Shown: positions 34,228-44,045 of the stretch, one piece after another | Position numbering within the stretch: position 1 is the first letter of the stretch | How the letters are laid out: each line of letters starts with the position of its first letter | NCBI RefSeq assembly: GCF_004402015.1 | Contig: NZ_SOPW01000017.1 | Location: 1-64,000 of the forward strand | Direction: 5' to 3' | Length of the DNA: 64,000 nt | Source: Filobacillus milosensis | GTDB lineage: Bacteria; Bacillota; Bacilli; Bacillales; Alkalibacillaceae | Position numbers and translations under genes: made by a program | Notes under the pieces: model-generated | Database searches by the model: none | What the model saw: only the letters and a program-made list of their open reading frames with translations | What the model was told of the DNA's origin: nothing

Positions 34228-36285
34228 ATGAAACCACCTATAGCAAAAAGAATCCCACATCCTCATAAATTACATGGCGATGTGCGCGAAGATGACTATT
34301 ATTGGCTGAGGGATCGTTCCAATCCGGAAGTCATAAATTATCTAAAGGAAGAGAATCGCTATTATGAAGAAACCATGCATCCGTTAGAGGAACAAACTGA
34401 ACAGATTTATGAAAGTATGGTCGACCGTGTTCCAGAATCAGAAGAGAATGTACCAGTTCAACATGGCCCATTCTTCTATTATTCACGTCTGGATAAAGAC
34501 AAACAGTACCCAATATATGCACGTAAGCTTGCTAAAAGTCGCGAAGACTTATCAGAAGCAACAGAGGAAGTCGTGCTTGATTTAAATGATTTAGCCATAG
34601 ATGAAGAGTATTTAAATGTGACGGTACAGAGAATAAGTAACGATCACAAACTTTTTGCTTATTTAGAGAATCGAGATGGTTCTGATCGATTTACCCTCTA
34701 CATAAAAAATATGGAAACTGGTGAGCTTCTAGCAGATTGCATTCCGAATATCTATTTGTTTGGTAGTTTGGAATGGAGCAGCTGTGGTGAGTATATTTTT
34801 TATATCACGGTAGACGATCAACAACGCCCGTACCGATTATGGCGACACCGTTTAGGAAGTGATAAAAGTAGTGATGAACTCATCTATGAAGAAAAAGACA
34901 CAACGTTTACCTTGTTCATGACTAAATCATTAAGCGGTAAATATATCATTGTCGATTCAAGATCGAAAACGACTAGCGAGATTCGTTTAATCCATGCTGA
35001 TTCTCCGTTATCCTCTATAAAACTGGTAGATGAACGGCGAGATGGAATAGAATATGATGTTGAGCAATGGGGTGACGACCTACTCATACTGACCAATGAG
35101 GGAGCGATGAACTTTCAGTTACTTCGTTGTCCACTTGATGATCTTGATTCACGAGAGAAGATGATAGAGAATAACTCAGACCGTTATCTTCAAGCCATGT
35201 ACCCTTTCCGAGATAAGTTACTTATTTTTGGCCGTGAAAACGGGATGACTCAAATTTGGGTTCTACGTGATGATGAATTAGAGAAAATTAAATGGGATGA
35301 ACCTTTCTATACTGTTTCCATAGTATCTCATCAAAGTTATGAAACAAATGAAGTATTACTTGAATATGAGTCCCATATCACTCCAAAAACAACATACGGA
35401 TTAAATTTGTTGACTGGTGAAAAGCGCTCGTTACAAGTTGCTCCTGTTAGTGGAGATTACGATTCAACGTGCTATCGACAAGAACAATTATGGGCTGAAG
35501 CCGAAGATGGAGTCAATGTTCCAATGACTGTTGTCTACCGTGAAGGAGCATTAAAATCTGGACCTGCTCCACTAATTCTTTATGGATATGGATCGTATGG
35601 GGCCAACAGTGACCCGCATTTTAACCCTTATCGCCTATCTCTTTTAGACCAAGGAATTGTGTTTGTCACAGCACAAGTACGAGGCGGCTCTGAAATGGGA
35701 CGAAATTGGTATGAAGATGGAAAAATGCAGAATAAACGTAACACCTTCACTGATTTCATTGCTGCGGCTAAATATTTAATTGAGCATAACTACACGATGC
35801 CAAGCAAGATGGCAGCCCGTGGTGGTAGTGCAGGAGGATTGCTTGTAGGTGCAGTGGCTAATATGGCTGGAGAGCTATTTCAGGTTATTGTTCCCGAGGT
35901 ACCTTTCGTCGATGTTGTTACGACCATGCTGGACGAATCGATTCCGCTGACCACCTTGGAATGGGATGAATGGGGTGACCCACGGAAGCAGGAAGACTAT
36001 TTTTATATGAAGTCATATAGCCCTTACGATAATGTTGAAGAGAAAGAGTATCCACATCTATATATTACAACTGGTCTGAACGACCCTCGAGTAGCTTTTT
36101 GGGAACCTGCCAAGTGGGTTGCACGATTAAGATCCATGAAAACCGACCATAACATCCTCGTGCTTAAAACAAATATGGGTGCAGGACATTTCGGTGCCTC
36201 AGGCCGTTTCAACCACTTGAAAGAAGGCGCAGAATGTTATGCATTCATTCTTGATAAAATTGGTGTGGCTATAGAACAAAAATAA
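34228..36285 (+). CDS. S9 family oligopeptidase (oligopeptidase B, PtrB-like)
   Basis: This 685-aa cytosolic serine peptidase has an N-terminal seven-bladed propeller domain, from HKLHGDVREDDYYWLRDR to about residue 410, and a C-terminal alpha/beta hydrolase domain. Catalytic elements are the Ser in ARGGSAGGLLVGA, an Asp in TGLNDPRV and the His in GAGHFGASGRF. Oligopeptidase B cleaves short peptides after Lys or Arg. AAAGGAGAA fixes the ATG at 34228. It is divergent from the methyltransferase gene at 32580 and convergent with rlmCD. Confidence 0.9.
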   Translation: MKPPIAKRIPHPHKLHGDVREDDYYWLRDRSNPEVINYLKEENRYYEETMHPLEEQTEQIYESMVDRVPESEENVPVQHGPFFYYSRLDKDKQYPIYARKLAKSREDLSEATEEVVLDLNDLAIDEEYLNVTVQRISNDHKLFAYLENRDGSDRFTLYIKNMETGELLADCIPNIYLFGSLEWSSCGEYIFYITVDDQQRPYRLWRHRLGSDKSSDELIYEEKDTTFTLFMTKSLSGKYIIVDSRSKTTSEIRLIHADSPLSSIKLVDERRDGIEYDVEQWGDDLLILTNEGAMNFQLLRCPLDDLDSREKMIENNSDRYLQAMYPFRDKLLIFGRENGMTQIWVLRDDELEKIKWDEPFYTVSIVSHQSYETNEVLLEYESHITPKTTYGLNLLTGEKRSLQVAPVSGDYDSTCYRQEQLWAEAEDGVNVPMTVVYREGALKSGPAPLILYGYGSYGANSDPHFNPYRLSLLDQGIVFVTAQVRGGSEMGRNWYEDGKMQNKRNTFTDFIAAAKYLIEHNYTMPSKMAARGGSAGGLLVGAVANMAGELFQVIVPEVPFVDVVTTMLDESIPLTTLEWDEWGDPRKQEDYFYMKSYSPYDNVEEKEYPHLYITTGLNDPRVAFWEPAKWVARLRSMKTDHNILVLKTNMGAGHFGASGRFNHLKEGAECYAFILDKIGVAIEQK

Positions 36286-36307
36286 TCTTAAAACAAATAA
36301 TTTTAAA

Positions 36308-36351
36308 AAATCCGTACTATGATTCAACACTGATTATCATAGTACGGATTT
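36308..36351. terminator. Bidirectional terminator between oligopeptidase and rlmCD
   Basis: A perfect 16-bp stem AAATCCGTACTATGAT / ATCATAGTACGGATTT surrounds a 12-nt loop. It serves both convergent genes. Confidence 0.92.
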
Positions 36352-36365
36352 AATTTTTCAATTAT

Positions 36366-37742
36366 TTATTTTTTCAACACAAGCTCCGTCACGCTCTCAA
36401 TATGGTTACTTTGCGGAAACATATCTACTGGCTGAATTTGTTTCGCTTCATAGCCACCACCCGCTAATATTTTGATGTCACGAGCTAGTGTGGATGGATT
36501 ACAAGACACATATACAATCCGTTCAGGTTTCATATCAATCATCGCTTTTAATAATTCTTCATCGCACCCTTTTCGCGGTGGGTCGACTACGATAACATCA
36601 GGTCTTAAGCCTTGAGATTTCCACCAAGGCATAACTTTTTCTGCTTCACCAACAAAGAATTCAGCATTATCGATATGGTTACGTTTCGCATTGTCCTTCG
36701 CATCATCAACGGCTTGTGGTACAACTTCAACTCCATACACTTTTTTCGCATGTTGAGCAAGAAACAACGAGATGCTTCCAATCCCACAATAGGCATCGAT
36801 CACCGTTTCATTCCCTGTTAGGTGGGCATATTTTAAAGCCTGCTCATACAATTTTTCCGTTTGCTCAGGGTTCACCTGATAAAACGAATGAGCAGATATC
36901 GCAAATTCTAACTCACCAATTTTATCAAAAATGACGTCTTTGCTCCATAACGTTTTTGAATCCCGTCCCATAATTACATTTGTCTGTTTAGGGTTCACAT
37001 TATGGATGATTCCTTTAATGTTCGAATCAAGCTCTCGTATGCGTTCAACGAGCTTGTTTTTGTTAGGAATATCTTTAGTTCGTGTCACTAAAACCACCAT
37101 AATTTCACCTGTGTGGTACCCTGTCCGGGAAACAATATGACGAATTACACCTCTATGTGATTGTTCATCATATGGTTCAATACCGAGGTCCTCAATAATC
37201 CCCCGCATTTCACGAACAATATGATCATTAGCTTCATTCTGTACCGGGCAAGTATCCATATCGATAATGTTATGGCTTTTCTTTTGATAAAAACCTGTTA
37301 AGATCTTCCCGTTACGTTCACCAACCGGAATTTGGACCTTATTTCGATAACTCCACGGTTCTTCCATCCCAATGGTTGGGCGAACAGGAACATCAGGCAT
37401 GTGAGCGATTTTATGCATCACATCTTGCACCTGTTTTTGTTTCATTTTAAGCTGACGTTCATAGCTCATGTGCTGAATTTGACAGCCTCCACATTGATAA
37501 AACACTTCGCATGGTGGTTCCACACGATCTTCACTAGGTTCGATTAATTCGATTAATTTACCAAAGGCTATATTCTTTTTAACTTTTACGATTTTTACTT
37601 TTGCTTTTTCACCTGGTAAACCGTATGGAACAAATACTGGATAACCATCTATTTTCCCTACACCATTTCCTTCATGTGTGAGGTCGACAAACTCCAAATC
37701 TATGTATTCATTTTTCTTCACTGGTGCAGCGTTTTTTGACAT
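36366..37742 (-). CDS. rlmCD: 23S rRNA (uracil-C5)-methyltransferase RlmCD
   Basis: This 458-aa protein has an N-terminal TRAM domain, then the 4Fe-4S ligands CEVFYQCGGC (CX5CXXC) with the distal Cys in MDTCPVQ. The SAM methyltransferase domain follows, with VIDAYCGIGSISL, VDPPRKGCDEE and the catalytic Cys in YVSCNPSTLARD. In B. subtilis the homologue YefA methylates U747 and U1939 of 23S rRNA. It lies next to dgkB, as in Bacillus genomes, which supports the YefA assignment over the other paralogue. A 20-bp repeat array and the dgkB terminator lie between this gene and dgkB. Confidence 0.9.
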   Translation of the reverse strand: MSKNAAPVKKNEYIDLEFVDLTHEGNGVGKIDGYPVFVPYGLPGEKAKVKIVKVKKNIAFGKLIELIEPSEDRVEPPCEVFYQCGGCQIQHMSYERQLKMKQKQVQDVMHKIAHMPDVPVRPTIGMEEPWSYRNKVQIPVGERNGKILTGFYQKKSHNIIDMDTCPVQNEANDHIVREMRGIIEDLGIEPYDEQSHRGVIRHIVSRTGYHTGEIMVVLVTRTKDIPNKNKLVERIRELDSNIKGIIHNVNPKQTNVIMGRDSKTLWSKDVIFDKIGELEFAISAHSFYQVNPEQTEKLYEQALKYAHLTGNETVIDAYCGIGSISLFLAQHAKKVYGVEVVPQAVDDAKDNAKRNHIDNAEFFVGEAEKVMPWWKSQGLRPDVIVVDPPRKGCDEELLKAMIDMKPERIVYVSCNPSTLARDIKILAGGGYEAKQIQPVDMFPQSNHIESVTELVLKK

Positions 37743-37818
37743 ACTAATCCGTCCTTCTTCTAAGTTCTTCTAACATTATAAGTGATTGTAAGGCATTAAA
37801 TAAAGTGAGAAGTGCATT

Positions 37819-37915
37819 TATGGGGATTTTCGAGAATATATGGGGAATTTTTTTATTTTATGGGGAATTTAAAAAATATATGGGGAATTTCTGATTTTTA
37901 TGGGGAAATAGAAAG
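37819..37915 (+). repeat. Array of five 20-bp repeats, core TATGGGGAATTT
   Basis: TATGGGGA starts at 37819, 37839, 37859, 37879 and 37899, exactly every 20 bp. The first 12 positions are nearly invariant, and the next eight vary freely (for example TTTTATTT, AAAAAATA, CTGATTTT). It lies between rlmCD and the terminator of dgkB, upstream of the rlmCD start and downstream of the dgkB end. It contains no start or stop signals that would suggest coding use. Confidence 0.88.
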
Positions 37916-37938
37916 AAGAGGCCTATTAAATAGACCCC
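37911..37938 (-). terminator. Terminator of dgkB
   Basis: On the minus strand GGGGTCTAT pairs with ATAGGCCTC through a 9-bp stem containing two G-U pairs, closed by a 3-nt loop. A T-rich tail TTCTTTCT follows. The stem includes the stop codon. Confidence 0.6.
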
Positions 37939-38837
37939 TTCCCCTTCACTTCTTCTTTAGGTAAGAAAAATTCGATATGTTTATGCAAGACTTCAAATTT
38001 ACCTGGCAATGTTCCCCCGTATTCACCATCTAAATTCAGTTGCATCGTCTCTTCTGGGATGACATTAATCTCATTAGCATGCGCATAAATGATATGATCA
38101 TCTAAAATATGGTGGCCACGAACCGCTTTATTGGCTAATAACACGAATTCCGCCAAATTGATTTTTTTCAAAATCATTAAATCAAAATAACCATCATCCA
38201 TCGTTGCATGTGGGGCTAGTTTTTCAAAACCACCTACTGAATTAGAGTTAGACACTAGAAATAGCATGATTTCTTCTTCGACCACTTGGTCATCGTACTC
38301 AATACGTACTTTTGTTGGTCGAAGGGAAGGAAGCATCTCGATCCCTTTTAAGTAATAAGCTAATTGTCCAAGCACAGTTTTTAACTTGCTTGGCACTTCA
38401 TAAGTCAATTCGGTTAGCTTACCTCCACCTGCAATGTTCATAAAATGATGGTTATTCACTTTCCCGATATCCAGCTTTTTTGTATAACCTTCAAGAATGA
38501 TATCCATCGCTTTTCGTGGGTCACGTGGTACACGAATCGCACGAGCAAAATCATTCGTCGTTCCCATTGGTAAAATACCAAGTTTCGGGCGATATTGCAT
38601 ACGAGCCATTCCATCTACGACTTCATTGACTGTACCATCCCCACCTGCTGCGATGATGATATCATGCTCTCTCTCACAAGCTAAAATGGCTGCATCCCTT
38701 GCGCAACCATCTCCAGTTGTGGCATGAGCAGACGCTTCAAAACCTGCTAATTCTAAGCTTTCTAAAACAGCCGGGAGAGCTTTTTTCATTGCCTCTCTTC
38801 CCGATGTTGGGTTATATATTAAACGAGCACGTTTCAT
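37926..38837 (-). CDS. dgkB: Diacylglycerol kinase
   Basis: This 303-aa cytosolic protein has the DAGK catalytic domain, with AAGGDGTVNEVVDG as the ATP-binding motif near residue 65, PMGTTNDFAR after it, and the LDIGKVNNHHFMNIAGGG segment. It phosphorylates diacylglycerol to phosphatidate, recycling lipid released by lipoteichoic acid synthesis. The gene matches YerQ (DgkB) of B. subtilis by sequence and by its position near gatB and rlmCD. AAGGTGA precedes the ATG at 38837. A VOC-family gene is inserted between it and gatB. Confidence 0.92.
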   Translation of the reverse strand: MKRARLIYNPTSGREAMKKALPAVLESLELAGFEASAHATTGDGCARDAAILACEREHDIIIAAGGDGTVNEVVDGMARMQYRPKLGILPMGTTNDFARAIRVPRDPRKAMDIILEGYTKKLDIGKVNNHHFMNIAGGGKLTELTYEVPSKLKTVLGQLAYYLKGIEMLPSLRPTKVRIEYDDQVVEEEIMLFLVSNSNSVGGFEKLAPHATMDDGYFDLMILKKINLAEFVLLANKAVRGHHILDDHIIYAHANEINVIPEETMQLNLDGEYGGTLPGKFEVLHKHIEFFLPKEEVKGKGSI

Positions 38838-38914
38838 TATGTTTCACCTTCAGTTCAATTTTGCCTATAGCTAATACAAGCATACTCCTCTTTGTGAATA
38901 AATGGAAGATGATT

Positions 38915-39283
38915 TTATACCCATTCCAAAATTTCAATTCGGTTTCCAAATGGATCATGAACATAGATGCGCTCAGCACCAGGTAGTTTATCGTCTTTCT
39001 TATACTCAATCTGCTGGTCATCAAGATGTTTCATCAACTCATTTAGTCCATTAATTTCTAAAGCGGGATGAGCTTTTCGAGCTGGTGTAAATGGGTCTTC
39101 GATGCCTACATGAACTTGGATGTCACCTATTTCGAACCACACACCACCATTTTTCTTTAATGCTTCAGGCTTCTCAGCTTCTGTAAAACCTAAACCGTTC
39201 ATAAAGAAATTTCTAGCTTCATCTTCTGAACCTCGTGGTGCTGCTAATTGAACATGATCAATTTGTTTAAATGTAAATGCCAT
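38915..39283 (-). CDS. VOC family (glyoxalase-like) protein
   Basis: This 122-aa protein is a single VOC module pair. It begins with the strand QIDHVQLAAPRGSEDEARNFF, contains WFEIGDIQVHVGIEDPFTPARKAHPAL, and ends in VHDPFGNRIEILEW, the usual metal-ligand Glu strand. Members include glyoxalases, dioxygenases and antibiotic-resistance proteins; the substrate is unknown. The start at 39283 is chosen because GAGGAG is nine bases upstream; an ATG at 39292 abuts it. It sits 27 bp downstream of gatB on the same strand and is likely co-transcribed with gatCAB. Confidence 0.8.
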   Translation of the reverse strand: MAFTFKQIDHVQLAAPRGSEDEARNFFMNGLGFTEAEKPEALKKNGGVWFEIGDIQVHVGIEDPFTPARKAHPALEINGLNELMKHLDDQQIEYKKDDKLPGAERIYVHDPFGNRIEILEWV

Positions 39284-39309
39284 CCCCAGCATCTCCTCTC
39301 GATTAAAAC

Positions 39310-40740
39310 TTATCTCTTATCCATTTCTTCGATTAAAATTTTGTTAACCATTGGTGGGTTAGCTTGCCCTTTTGTTTTTTTCATAACTTGACCAACTAAG
39401 AAACCGAGGGCACGGTCTTTACCGTTTTTATAGTCAACAATTGATTGCTCGTTTTCATTCAGCACTTCTGTGATAATTTCACGTAACTGGCTTTCATCTG
39501 AAATTTGAACAAGTCCTTTTTCTTTAACAATCTTTTCAGGATCTCCACCGTTTTTAAGAAGCTCTGTGATAACTTTCTTAGCTAGTTTAGAAGATAGCGT
39601 TCCTTCTTCGATTAATTTAATCATTTTAGCTATGCTTTCTGGTGTTAACGGCAAGTCATTTAACTCAACCTGTTGTTTATTCATATGACCTGAGATGTCA
39701 CCCATTAGCCAGTTCGTTGCTAATTTCGGATCCGCACCCTGATCGATGGTCTCTTCGAAGAAATCAGACATTTCTTTTGAGTTAGTTAAAACCATTGCAT
39801 CGTATTCATCTAAACCTAAATCTTCAATATAACGTTTACGACGCGCATCAGGTAATTCAGGAATGGACTGACGTACGCGTTCCTTCCAATCATCATCAAT
39901 ATAAAGCGGTACGAGATCTGGTTCTGGGAAGTAACGATAGTCATCAGAACCTTCCTTCACTCGCATTAAGATTGTTTCTTTAGTTTTTTCATCATAACGT
40001 CTTGTTTCTTGTAAAATTTCCCCGCCTTGACGAAGGACCTTTTCTTGACGTGTTTCTTCAAACTCAAGTCCTTGACGCACGAAGTTAAATGAGTTTAAGT
40101 TTTTCAGTTCTGTTTTAACACCAAATTCGTCCTGACCGATTGGACGTAACGAAATGTTGGCATCACAACGAAGTGAACCTTCCTGCATTTTTACATCCGA
40201 TACACCTGTGAACTGAATAATATTACGCAGTTTTTCTAAGTAAGCATATGCTTCTTCAGGTGTACGCATGTCTGGCTCAGATACAATTTCAATTAATGGT
40301 GTGCCTTGACGGTTGTAGTCAACTAATGAATAACCATCGTCACCATGTGTTAATTTACCTGCATCTTCTTCTAAATGAAGACGAGTAATTCCGATTCGTT
40401 TCGTTTCACCATTGACTTCAATATCGATATATCCATTTTCTCCGATTGGCTTGTCAAATTGAGAAATCTGATAAGCTTTCGGGTTATCTGGATAGAAATA
40501 GTTTTTACGGTCAAACTTCGTATCTGTAGCAATCTCACAGTTTAATGCCATAGCTGCACGCATCGCGTAGTTAACCGCTTCTTCATTTAAAACCGGTAAA
40601 ACACCTGGATATCCAAGGTCGATTGGGTTCACATTTGAGTTGGGCTCATCACCAAATGCGTTTGGACTTGGACTGAATATTTTAGATTTTGTTTTTAATT
40701 CGACGTGGACTTCTAATCCGATAATTGTTTCGAAATTCAT
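39310..40740 (-). CDS. gatB: Aspartyl/glutamyl-tRNA amidotransferase subunit B
   Basis: This 476-aa protein is the kinase/tRNA-binding subunit of GatCAB, which converts Glu-tRNA(Gln) to Gln-tRNA(Gln) and Asp-tRNA(Asn) to Asn-tRNA(Asn). The cradle domain starts [23 protein letters not shown] and contains [14 protein letters not shown] and EDAGK. The C-terminal YqeY-like domain ends in [13 protein letters not shown]. Its ATG overlaps the gatA stop (TAATG). Gene order gatC-gatA-gatB is the standard Bacillus arrangement. Confidence 0.96.
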   Translation of the reverse strand: MNFETIIGLEVHVELKTKSKIFSPSPNAFGDEPNSNVNPIDLGYPGVLPVLNEEAVNYAMRAAMALNCEIATDTKFDRKNYFYPDNPKAYQISQFDKPIGENGYIDIEVNGETKRIGITRLHLEEDAGKLTHGDDGYSLVDYNRQGTPLIEIVSEPDMRTPEEAYAYLEKLRNIIQFTGVSDVKMQEGSLRCDANISLRPIGQDEFGVKTELKNLNSFNFVRQGLEFEETRQEKVLRQGGEILQETRRYDEKTKETILMRVKEGSDDYRYFPEPDLVPLYIDDDWKERVRQSIPELPDARRKRYIEDLGLDEYDAMVLTNSKEMSDFFEETIDQGADPKLATNWLMGDISGHMNKQQVELNDLPLTPESIAKMIKLIEEGTLSSKLAKKVITELLKNGGDPEKIVKEKGLVQISDESQLREIITEVLNENEQSIVDYKNGKDRALGFLVGQVMKKTKGQANPPMVNKILIEEMDKR

Positions 40741-42215
40741 TACTTGGCACCTCCAAGCTGTGGTTTTTCTTTATAGTAACCGGCTGCCTGTTCATAAGTA
40801 TGTGCCACTCGATAAACTGTGCTTTCATCGAAGTGCTTACCGATGATTTGCAGACCAAATGGCATTTTATTCGATGGATGGAAACCGCATGGAACTGAAA
40901 TGGCAGGTACACCCGCTAAGTTAACTGGAATCGTCATAAGGTCATTGGCATACATCGTTAATGGATCATCAATTTTTTCACCAATTTTAAACGCCGTCGT
41001 TGGTGCAGTTGGTCCGATAACAACATCATACTTTTCAAAAATTTTCTCAAAGTCCTGTTTAATTAATGTACGAACTTGTTGAGCTTTTTTATAATAAGCA
41101 TCGTAGTAACCTGAGCTTAACGCGAATGTCCCTAACATAATACGACGTTTAACCTCATCACCAAATCCTTCACTACGCGACATTTTAAACATTTCCATCA
41201 TGTCATTGGCGTTTTCAGAACGTTTTCCGTAACGAACACCATCAAAACGAGCTAGGTTGGCAGATGCCTCTGATGAAGCAATCATGTAATATGATGCAAC
41301 TGCATAATTCGAATGAGGTAGTGACACTTCTTCCCACTCTGCACCTTGAGCTTCAAGTACTTTTAATGCTTCTCGGATGCTATCCTGTACCGCTTCGTCA
41401 ACACCTTCAACGAAGTATTCTTTCGGTACTCCAATTTTCAACCCTTTAACATCATTCGTTAGAGCTTCTGTATATTTAGGCACATCTAAATTCGCACTAG
41501 TTGAATCCATCTTGTCTTGCCCAGCAATGACTTCCAGGATTCTTGCGTTATCTTCTACTGTTTTTGTAATTGGCCCTATTTGATCTAATGATGACGCGAA
41601 TGCAACTAATCCAAAACGCGACACGCGTCCATATGTAGGTTTCATTCCAACTACACCGCAATAAGAAGCTGGCTGACGTACTGACCCACCTGTATCAGAG
41701 CCTAACGCAAAAGGAACTTGACCAGCAGCAACACTTGCAGCAGAACCACCACTTGAACCACCTGGAACATAATCAGTATTCCATGGGTTTCGTGTTTTTT
41801 GCATACTTGAGTTCTCATTTGAAGACCCCATCGCGAATTCATCCATGTTTAATTTACCTATGTTAATCGCTTTAGCATCTTTTAACTTTGTTACAACCGT
41901 TGCATCGTATAACGGGTCGTCTAGATTTGATAGGATTTGACTCGCGCAAGTCGTACGTAAACCTTTTGTAACGATATTATCTTTAATCCCAATCGGCATT
42001 CCGAACATCGGGAATTGATCTGCATCTATACCCTGTTCATCTAGAGCCTTAGCATTTGCTAATGCATCCTCTTCATTTAATGTTAAAAACGCTTGAACTT
42101 TATCATCTGTTTCACGTATTTGTTTATATGTTTCTTTAACTAAATCTGTAACTGTTATTTCTTTATTATTTAATTTGTCTTGTAACTCTTTAATTGTATG
42201 GTCAAATAACGACAT
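40740..42215 (-). CDS. gatA: Aspartyl/glutamyl-tRNA amidotransferase subunit A
   Basis: This 491-aa amidase-signature subunit of GatCAB releases ammonia from glutamine for tRNA-dependent amidation. The triad is visible as Lys about 78 in IGIKDN, cis-Ser about 154 in [10 protein letters not shown] and nucleophile Ser about 178 in [20 protein letters not shown] precedes the ATG. It is 15 bp downstream of gatC and overlaps gatB by one base, so all three are coupled. Confidence 0.96.
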   Translation of the reverse strand: MSLFDHTIKELQDKLNNKEITVTDLVKETYKQIRETDDKVQAFLTLNEEDALANAKALDEQGIDADQFPMFGMPIGIKDNIVTKGLRTTCASQILSNLDDPLYDATVVTKLKDAKAINIGKLNMDEFAMGSSNENSSMQKTRNPWNTDYVPGGSSGGSAASVAAGQVPFALGSDTGGSVRQPASYCGVVGMKPTYGRVSRFGLVAFASSLDQIGPITKTVEDNARILEVIAGQDKMDSTSANLDVPKYTEALTNDVKGLKIGVPKEYFVEGVDEAVQDSIREALKVLEAQGAEWEEVSLPHSNYAVASYYMIASSEASANLARFDGVRYGKRSENANDMMEMFKMSRSEGFGDEVKRRIMLGTFALSSGYYDAYYKKAQQVRTLIKQDFEKIFEKYDVVIGPTAPTTAFKIGEKIDDPLTMYANDLMTIPVNLAGVPAISVPCGFHPSNKMPFGLQIIGKHFDESTVYRVAHTYEQAAGYYKEKPQLGGAK

Positions 42216-42230
42216 CCTAATATACCCTCC

Positions 42231-42521
42231 TTAGTCTAAGATCGATGGCACTTTGAACTGACCGTTCTGCTTGTCCGGTGCATTTTTCAGTGCTTCTTCT
42301 TTTGAAATCCATTCTTTCGGCTCATCTTTTCTTAGTACATTTTTCATATCTAAAACATGAGTCGTTGGCTCAACACCTGAAGTGTCAAGCTCGTTTAATT
42401 GTTCACTGAAACCAATAATCGCACTTAACTGTTCACTGTATTTCTCAGCTTCTTCTTCAGTAATCGCTAGACGCGCCAAATTGGCTACGTGTTTTACTTG
42501 ATCTTTAGAAATCTTTGACAA
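42231..42521 (-). CDS. gatC: Aspartyl/glutamyl-tRNA amidotransferase subunit C
   Basis: This 96-aa linker subunit wraps around GatA and GatB. The sequence [48 protein letters not shown] is characteristic. The start codon is TTG at 42521, preceded by GGAGGTG. It is the first gene of the gatCAB operon, with a sigma-A type promoter about 40 bp upstream. Confidence 0.95.
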   Translation of the reverse strand: MSKISKDQVKHVANLARLAITEEEAEKYSEQLSAIIGFSEQLNELDTSGVEPTTHVLDMKNVLRKDEPKEWISKEEALKNAPDKQNGQFKVPSILD

Positions 42522-42561
42522 TGTCCTGCACCTCCGTACAATTTAACTCACAATACTATAA

Positions 42562-42591
42562 ATAATAGCAAATCTTAGCTTGCTGTGACAA
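42562..42591 (-). promoter_or_regulatory. Promoter of the gatCAB operon
   Basis: On the minus strand, TTGTCA (42586-42591) and TATTAT (42562-42567) are 18 bp apart, about 40 bp upstream of gatC. Confidence 0.6.
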
Positions 42592-42658
42592 TATTTTCCC
42601 CATTAACATTCTAACACTAATCGACGGTTAAATAACATGATTTGCCCTGTTAAAACAA

Positions 42659-42692
42659 AAAATTACCTGACCGAATTCGATCAGGTAATTTT
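42659..42692 (-). terminator. Terminator of the tldD-tldE operon
   Basis: A perfect 12-bp stem AAAATTACCTGA / TCAGGTAATTTT encloses a 10-nt loop and is followed by T residues on the minus strand. Confidence 0.85.
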
Positions 42693-42697
42693 GAACT

Positions 42698-44044
42698 TTA
42701 TTCTGATGTAATGGACAACTGATTTATTAACAAGGAAGGGGAGGCAGAACCAAACCTTTTAGCTAATTCTAAATCTGAACCAATTTGTTTAACATCGTTC
42801 AGTAAGTCGTAAAAATTCCCGGCAACGGTTAATTGGTTGGTTGCTCCTTCAACCTTTCCGTCTTTAACATAGTAGCCTTTAGCGGCGATTGAGAAATCAC
42901 CTGAAATTTCATTGACTCCAGAGTGTAGTCCAGAAAGCTCAGTTATGATGACACCTTCATCTATACTTTTGATTAATTCATCATACGATTGGTCACCTGG
43001 TTTTAAATAAAAGTTAGAGGTCGCTACAGTTAACGCATCTTTATATGATTCTTTATAGGCGTGGCCAGTAGTCTCTACATCTTCTTTTTGAGCTGTTTTT
43101 TGATTGTGGAATAACGTATTTAATCTTCCTTTTTCGACAACAGTTACCGTTTTAGTAGCCACACCCTCTGCATCAAAATTACGACTCATATTACCGTCTG
43201 GATGCAGTGGGTCATCAATTAAAGTAATATTATCCCCAGCTATCATTTCACCCACTTTATCCTTTAATAGCGAACGTCCATTTTGAACATTTTCTGCTGA
43301 AAACACTGGTGAAAATGAACTCAAGATAGCTGTGGCCGCATCATTTCTTAGTAACACCTTATACTTTCTATTTTCAATACTTCTAGGATTCAGATAAGAA
43401 ATAGCTTCATTCACACCTTTTTTAGCTATGTCTATTGCGGTAGTTTCAGATAAGTCATATAGTATTTTCTCGTACGCGCCTGATTTTGTTAGGTCGCCCT
43501 CCTTTACGATTAAACTGACACCTGTAGCTAATAAATTTCTTCGCTCCATTAGGGAGATACCTTTACTATTAAATAGAGCTTTCTCAATTTCGCTGGACTG
43601 TATTCCTAAAAATCCTGTCCCCACTACTCTAGTGTCCTCTTTATAAACAAAGCTCTCTACAATTTTCAAAAATTCCACTAATTCTTCATAGCTGAATTGA
43701 TTCAATTCCTCTGTATAAAAATTAGCATCAGGATAATTACTGTTGCCTGCAAATATCTTTTCTTGATTTTCATTTTCAAGAATCAAAGCATTTTCCTTAG
43801 CATTATCCAGCAAAAAATCTATAGAAAAATCATCTAGCTTTTCACTATAGGCATAGCCCATTTTTCCATCATATAATCCTCTAAATGATAACCCCATAAC
43901 TTCTGAAACTGAGAATTGATCTACCTCACCTTGATCTAATAAACTAGTAAATTGTTTCTTTTTTTCATAGTATAATTCAACATCTGTAAAGCCTTTAGTT
44001 TGTGCCTTTTCAAATAGGCGTACTTTAAAATCGGTTAAGTTCAT
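42698..44044 (-). CDS. TldE/PmbA-type subunit of a TldD/TldE metalloprotease
   Basis: This 448-aa protein has the PmbA/TldE layout: an N-terminal domain starting with MNLTDFKVRLFEKAQTKGFTDVELYYEKKKQ, and a C-terminal beta domain with FDAEGVATKTVTVVEKGRLNTLFHNQKTA. It lacks the HExxxH motif, as expected for the non-catalytic partner. TldD/TldE is a heterodimeric Zn protease that degrades unfolded peptides and processes some modified peptides. The start at 44044 follows GGGGGATG and is one base after the tldD stop. A longer frame reaching 44083 would overlap tldD. Confidence 0.87.
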   Translation of the reverse strand: MNLTDFKVRLFEKAQTKGFTDVELYYEKKKQFTSLLDQGEVDQFSVSEVMGLSFRGLYDGKMGYAYSEKLDDFSIDFLLDNAKENALILENENQEKIFAGNSNYPDANFYTEELNQFSYEELVEFLKIVESFVYKEDTRVVGTGFLGIQSSEIEKALFNSKGISLMERRNLLATGVSLIVKEGDLTKSGAYEKILYDLSETTAIDIAKKGVNEAISYLNPRSIENRKYKVLLRNDAATAILSSFSPVFSAENVQNGRSLLKDKVGEMIAGDNITLIDDPLHPDGNMSRNFDAEGVATKTVTVVEKGRLNTLFHNQKTAQKEDVETTGHAYKESYKDALTVATSNFYLKPGDQSYDELIKSIDEGVIITELSGLHSGVNEISGDFSIAAKGYYVKDGKVEGATNQLTVAGNFYDLLNDVKQIGSDLELAKRFGSASPSLLINQLSITSE

Positions 44045-44045
44045 A

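Noticed and set aside
32580-37742. The two methyltransferase genes as a recent tandem duplication
   Set aside because: They are clearly diverged (Fe-S ligands, N-terminal tail) and separated by a convergent oligopeptidase gene, so they are old paralogues.
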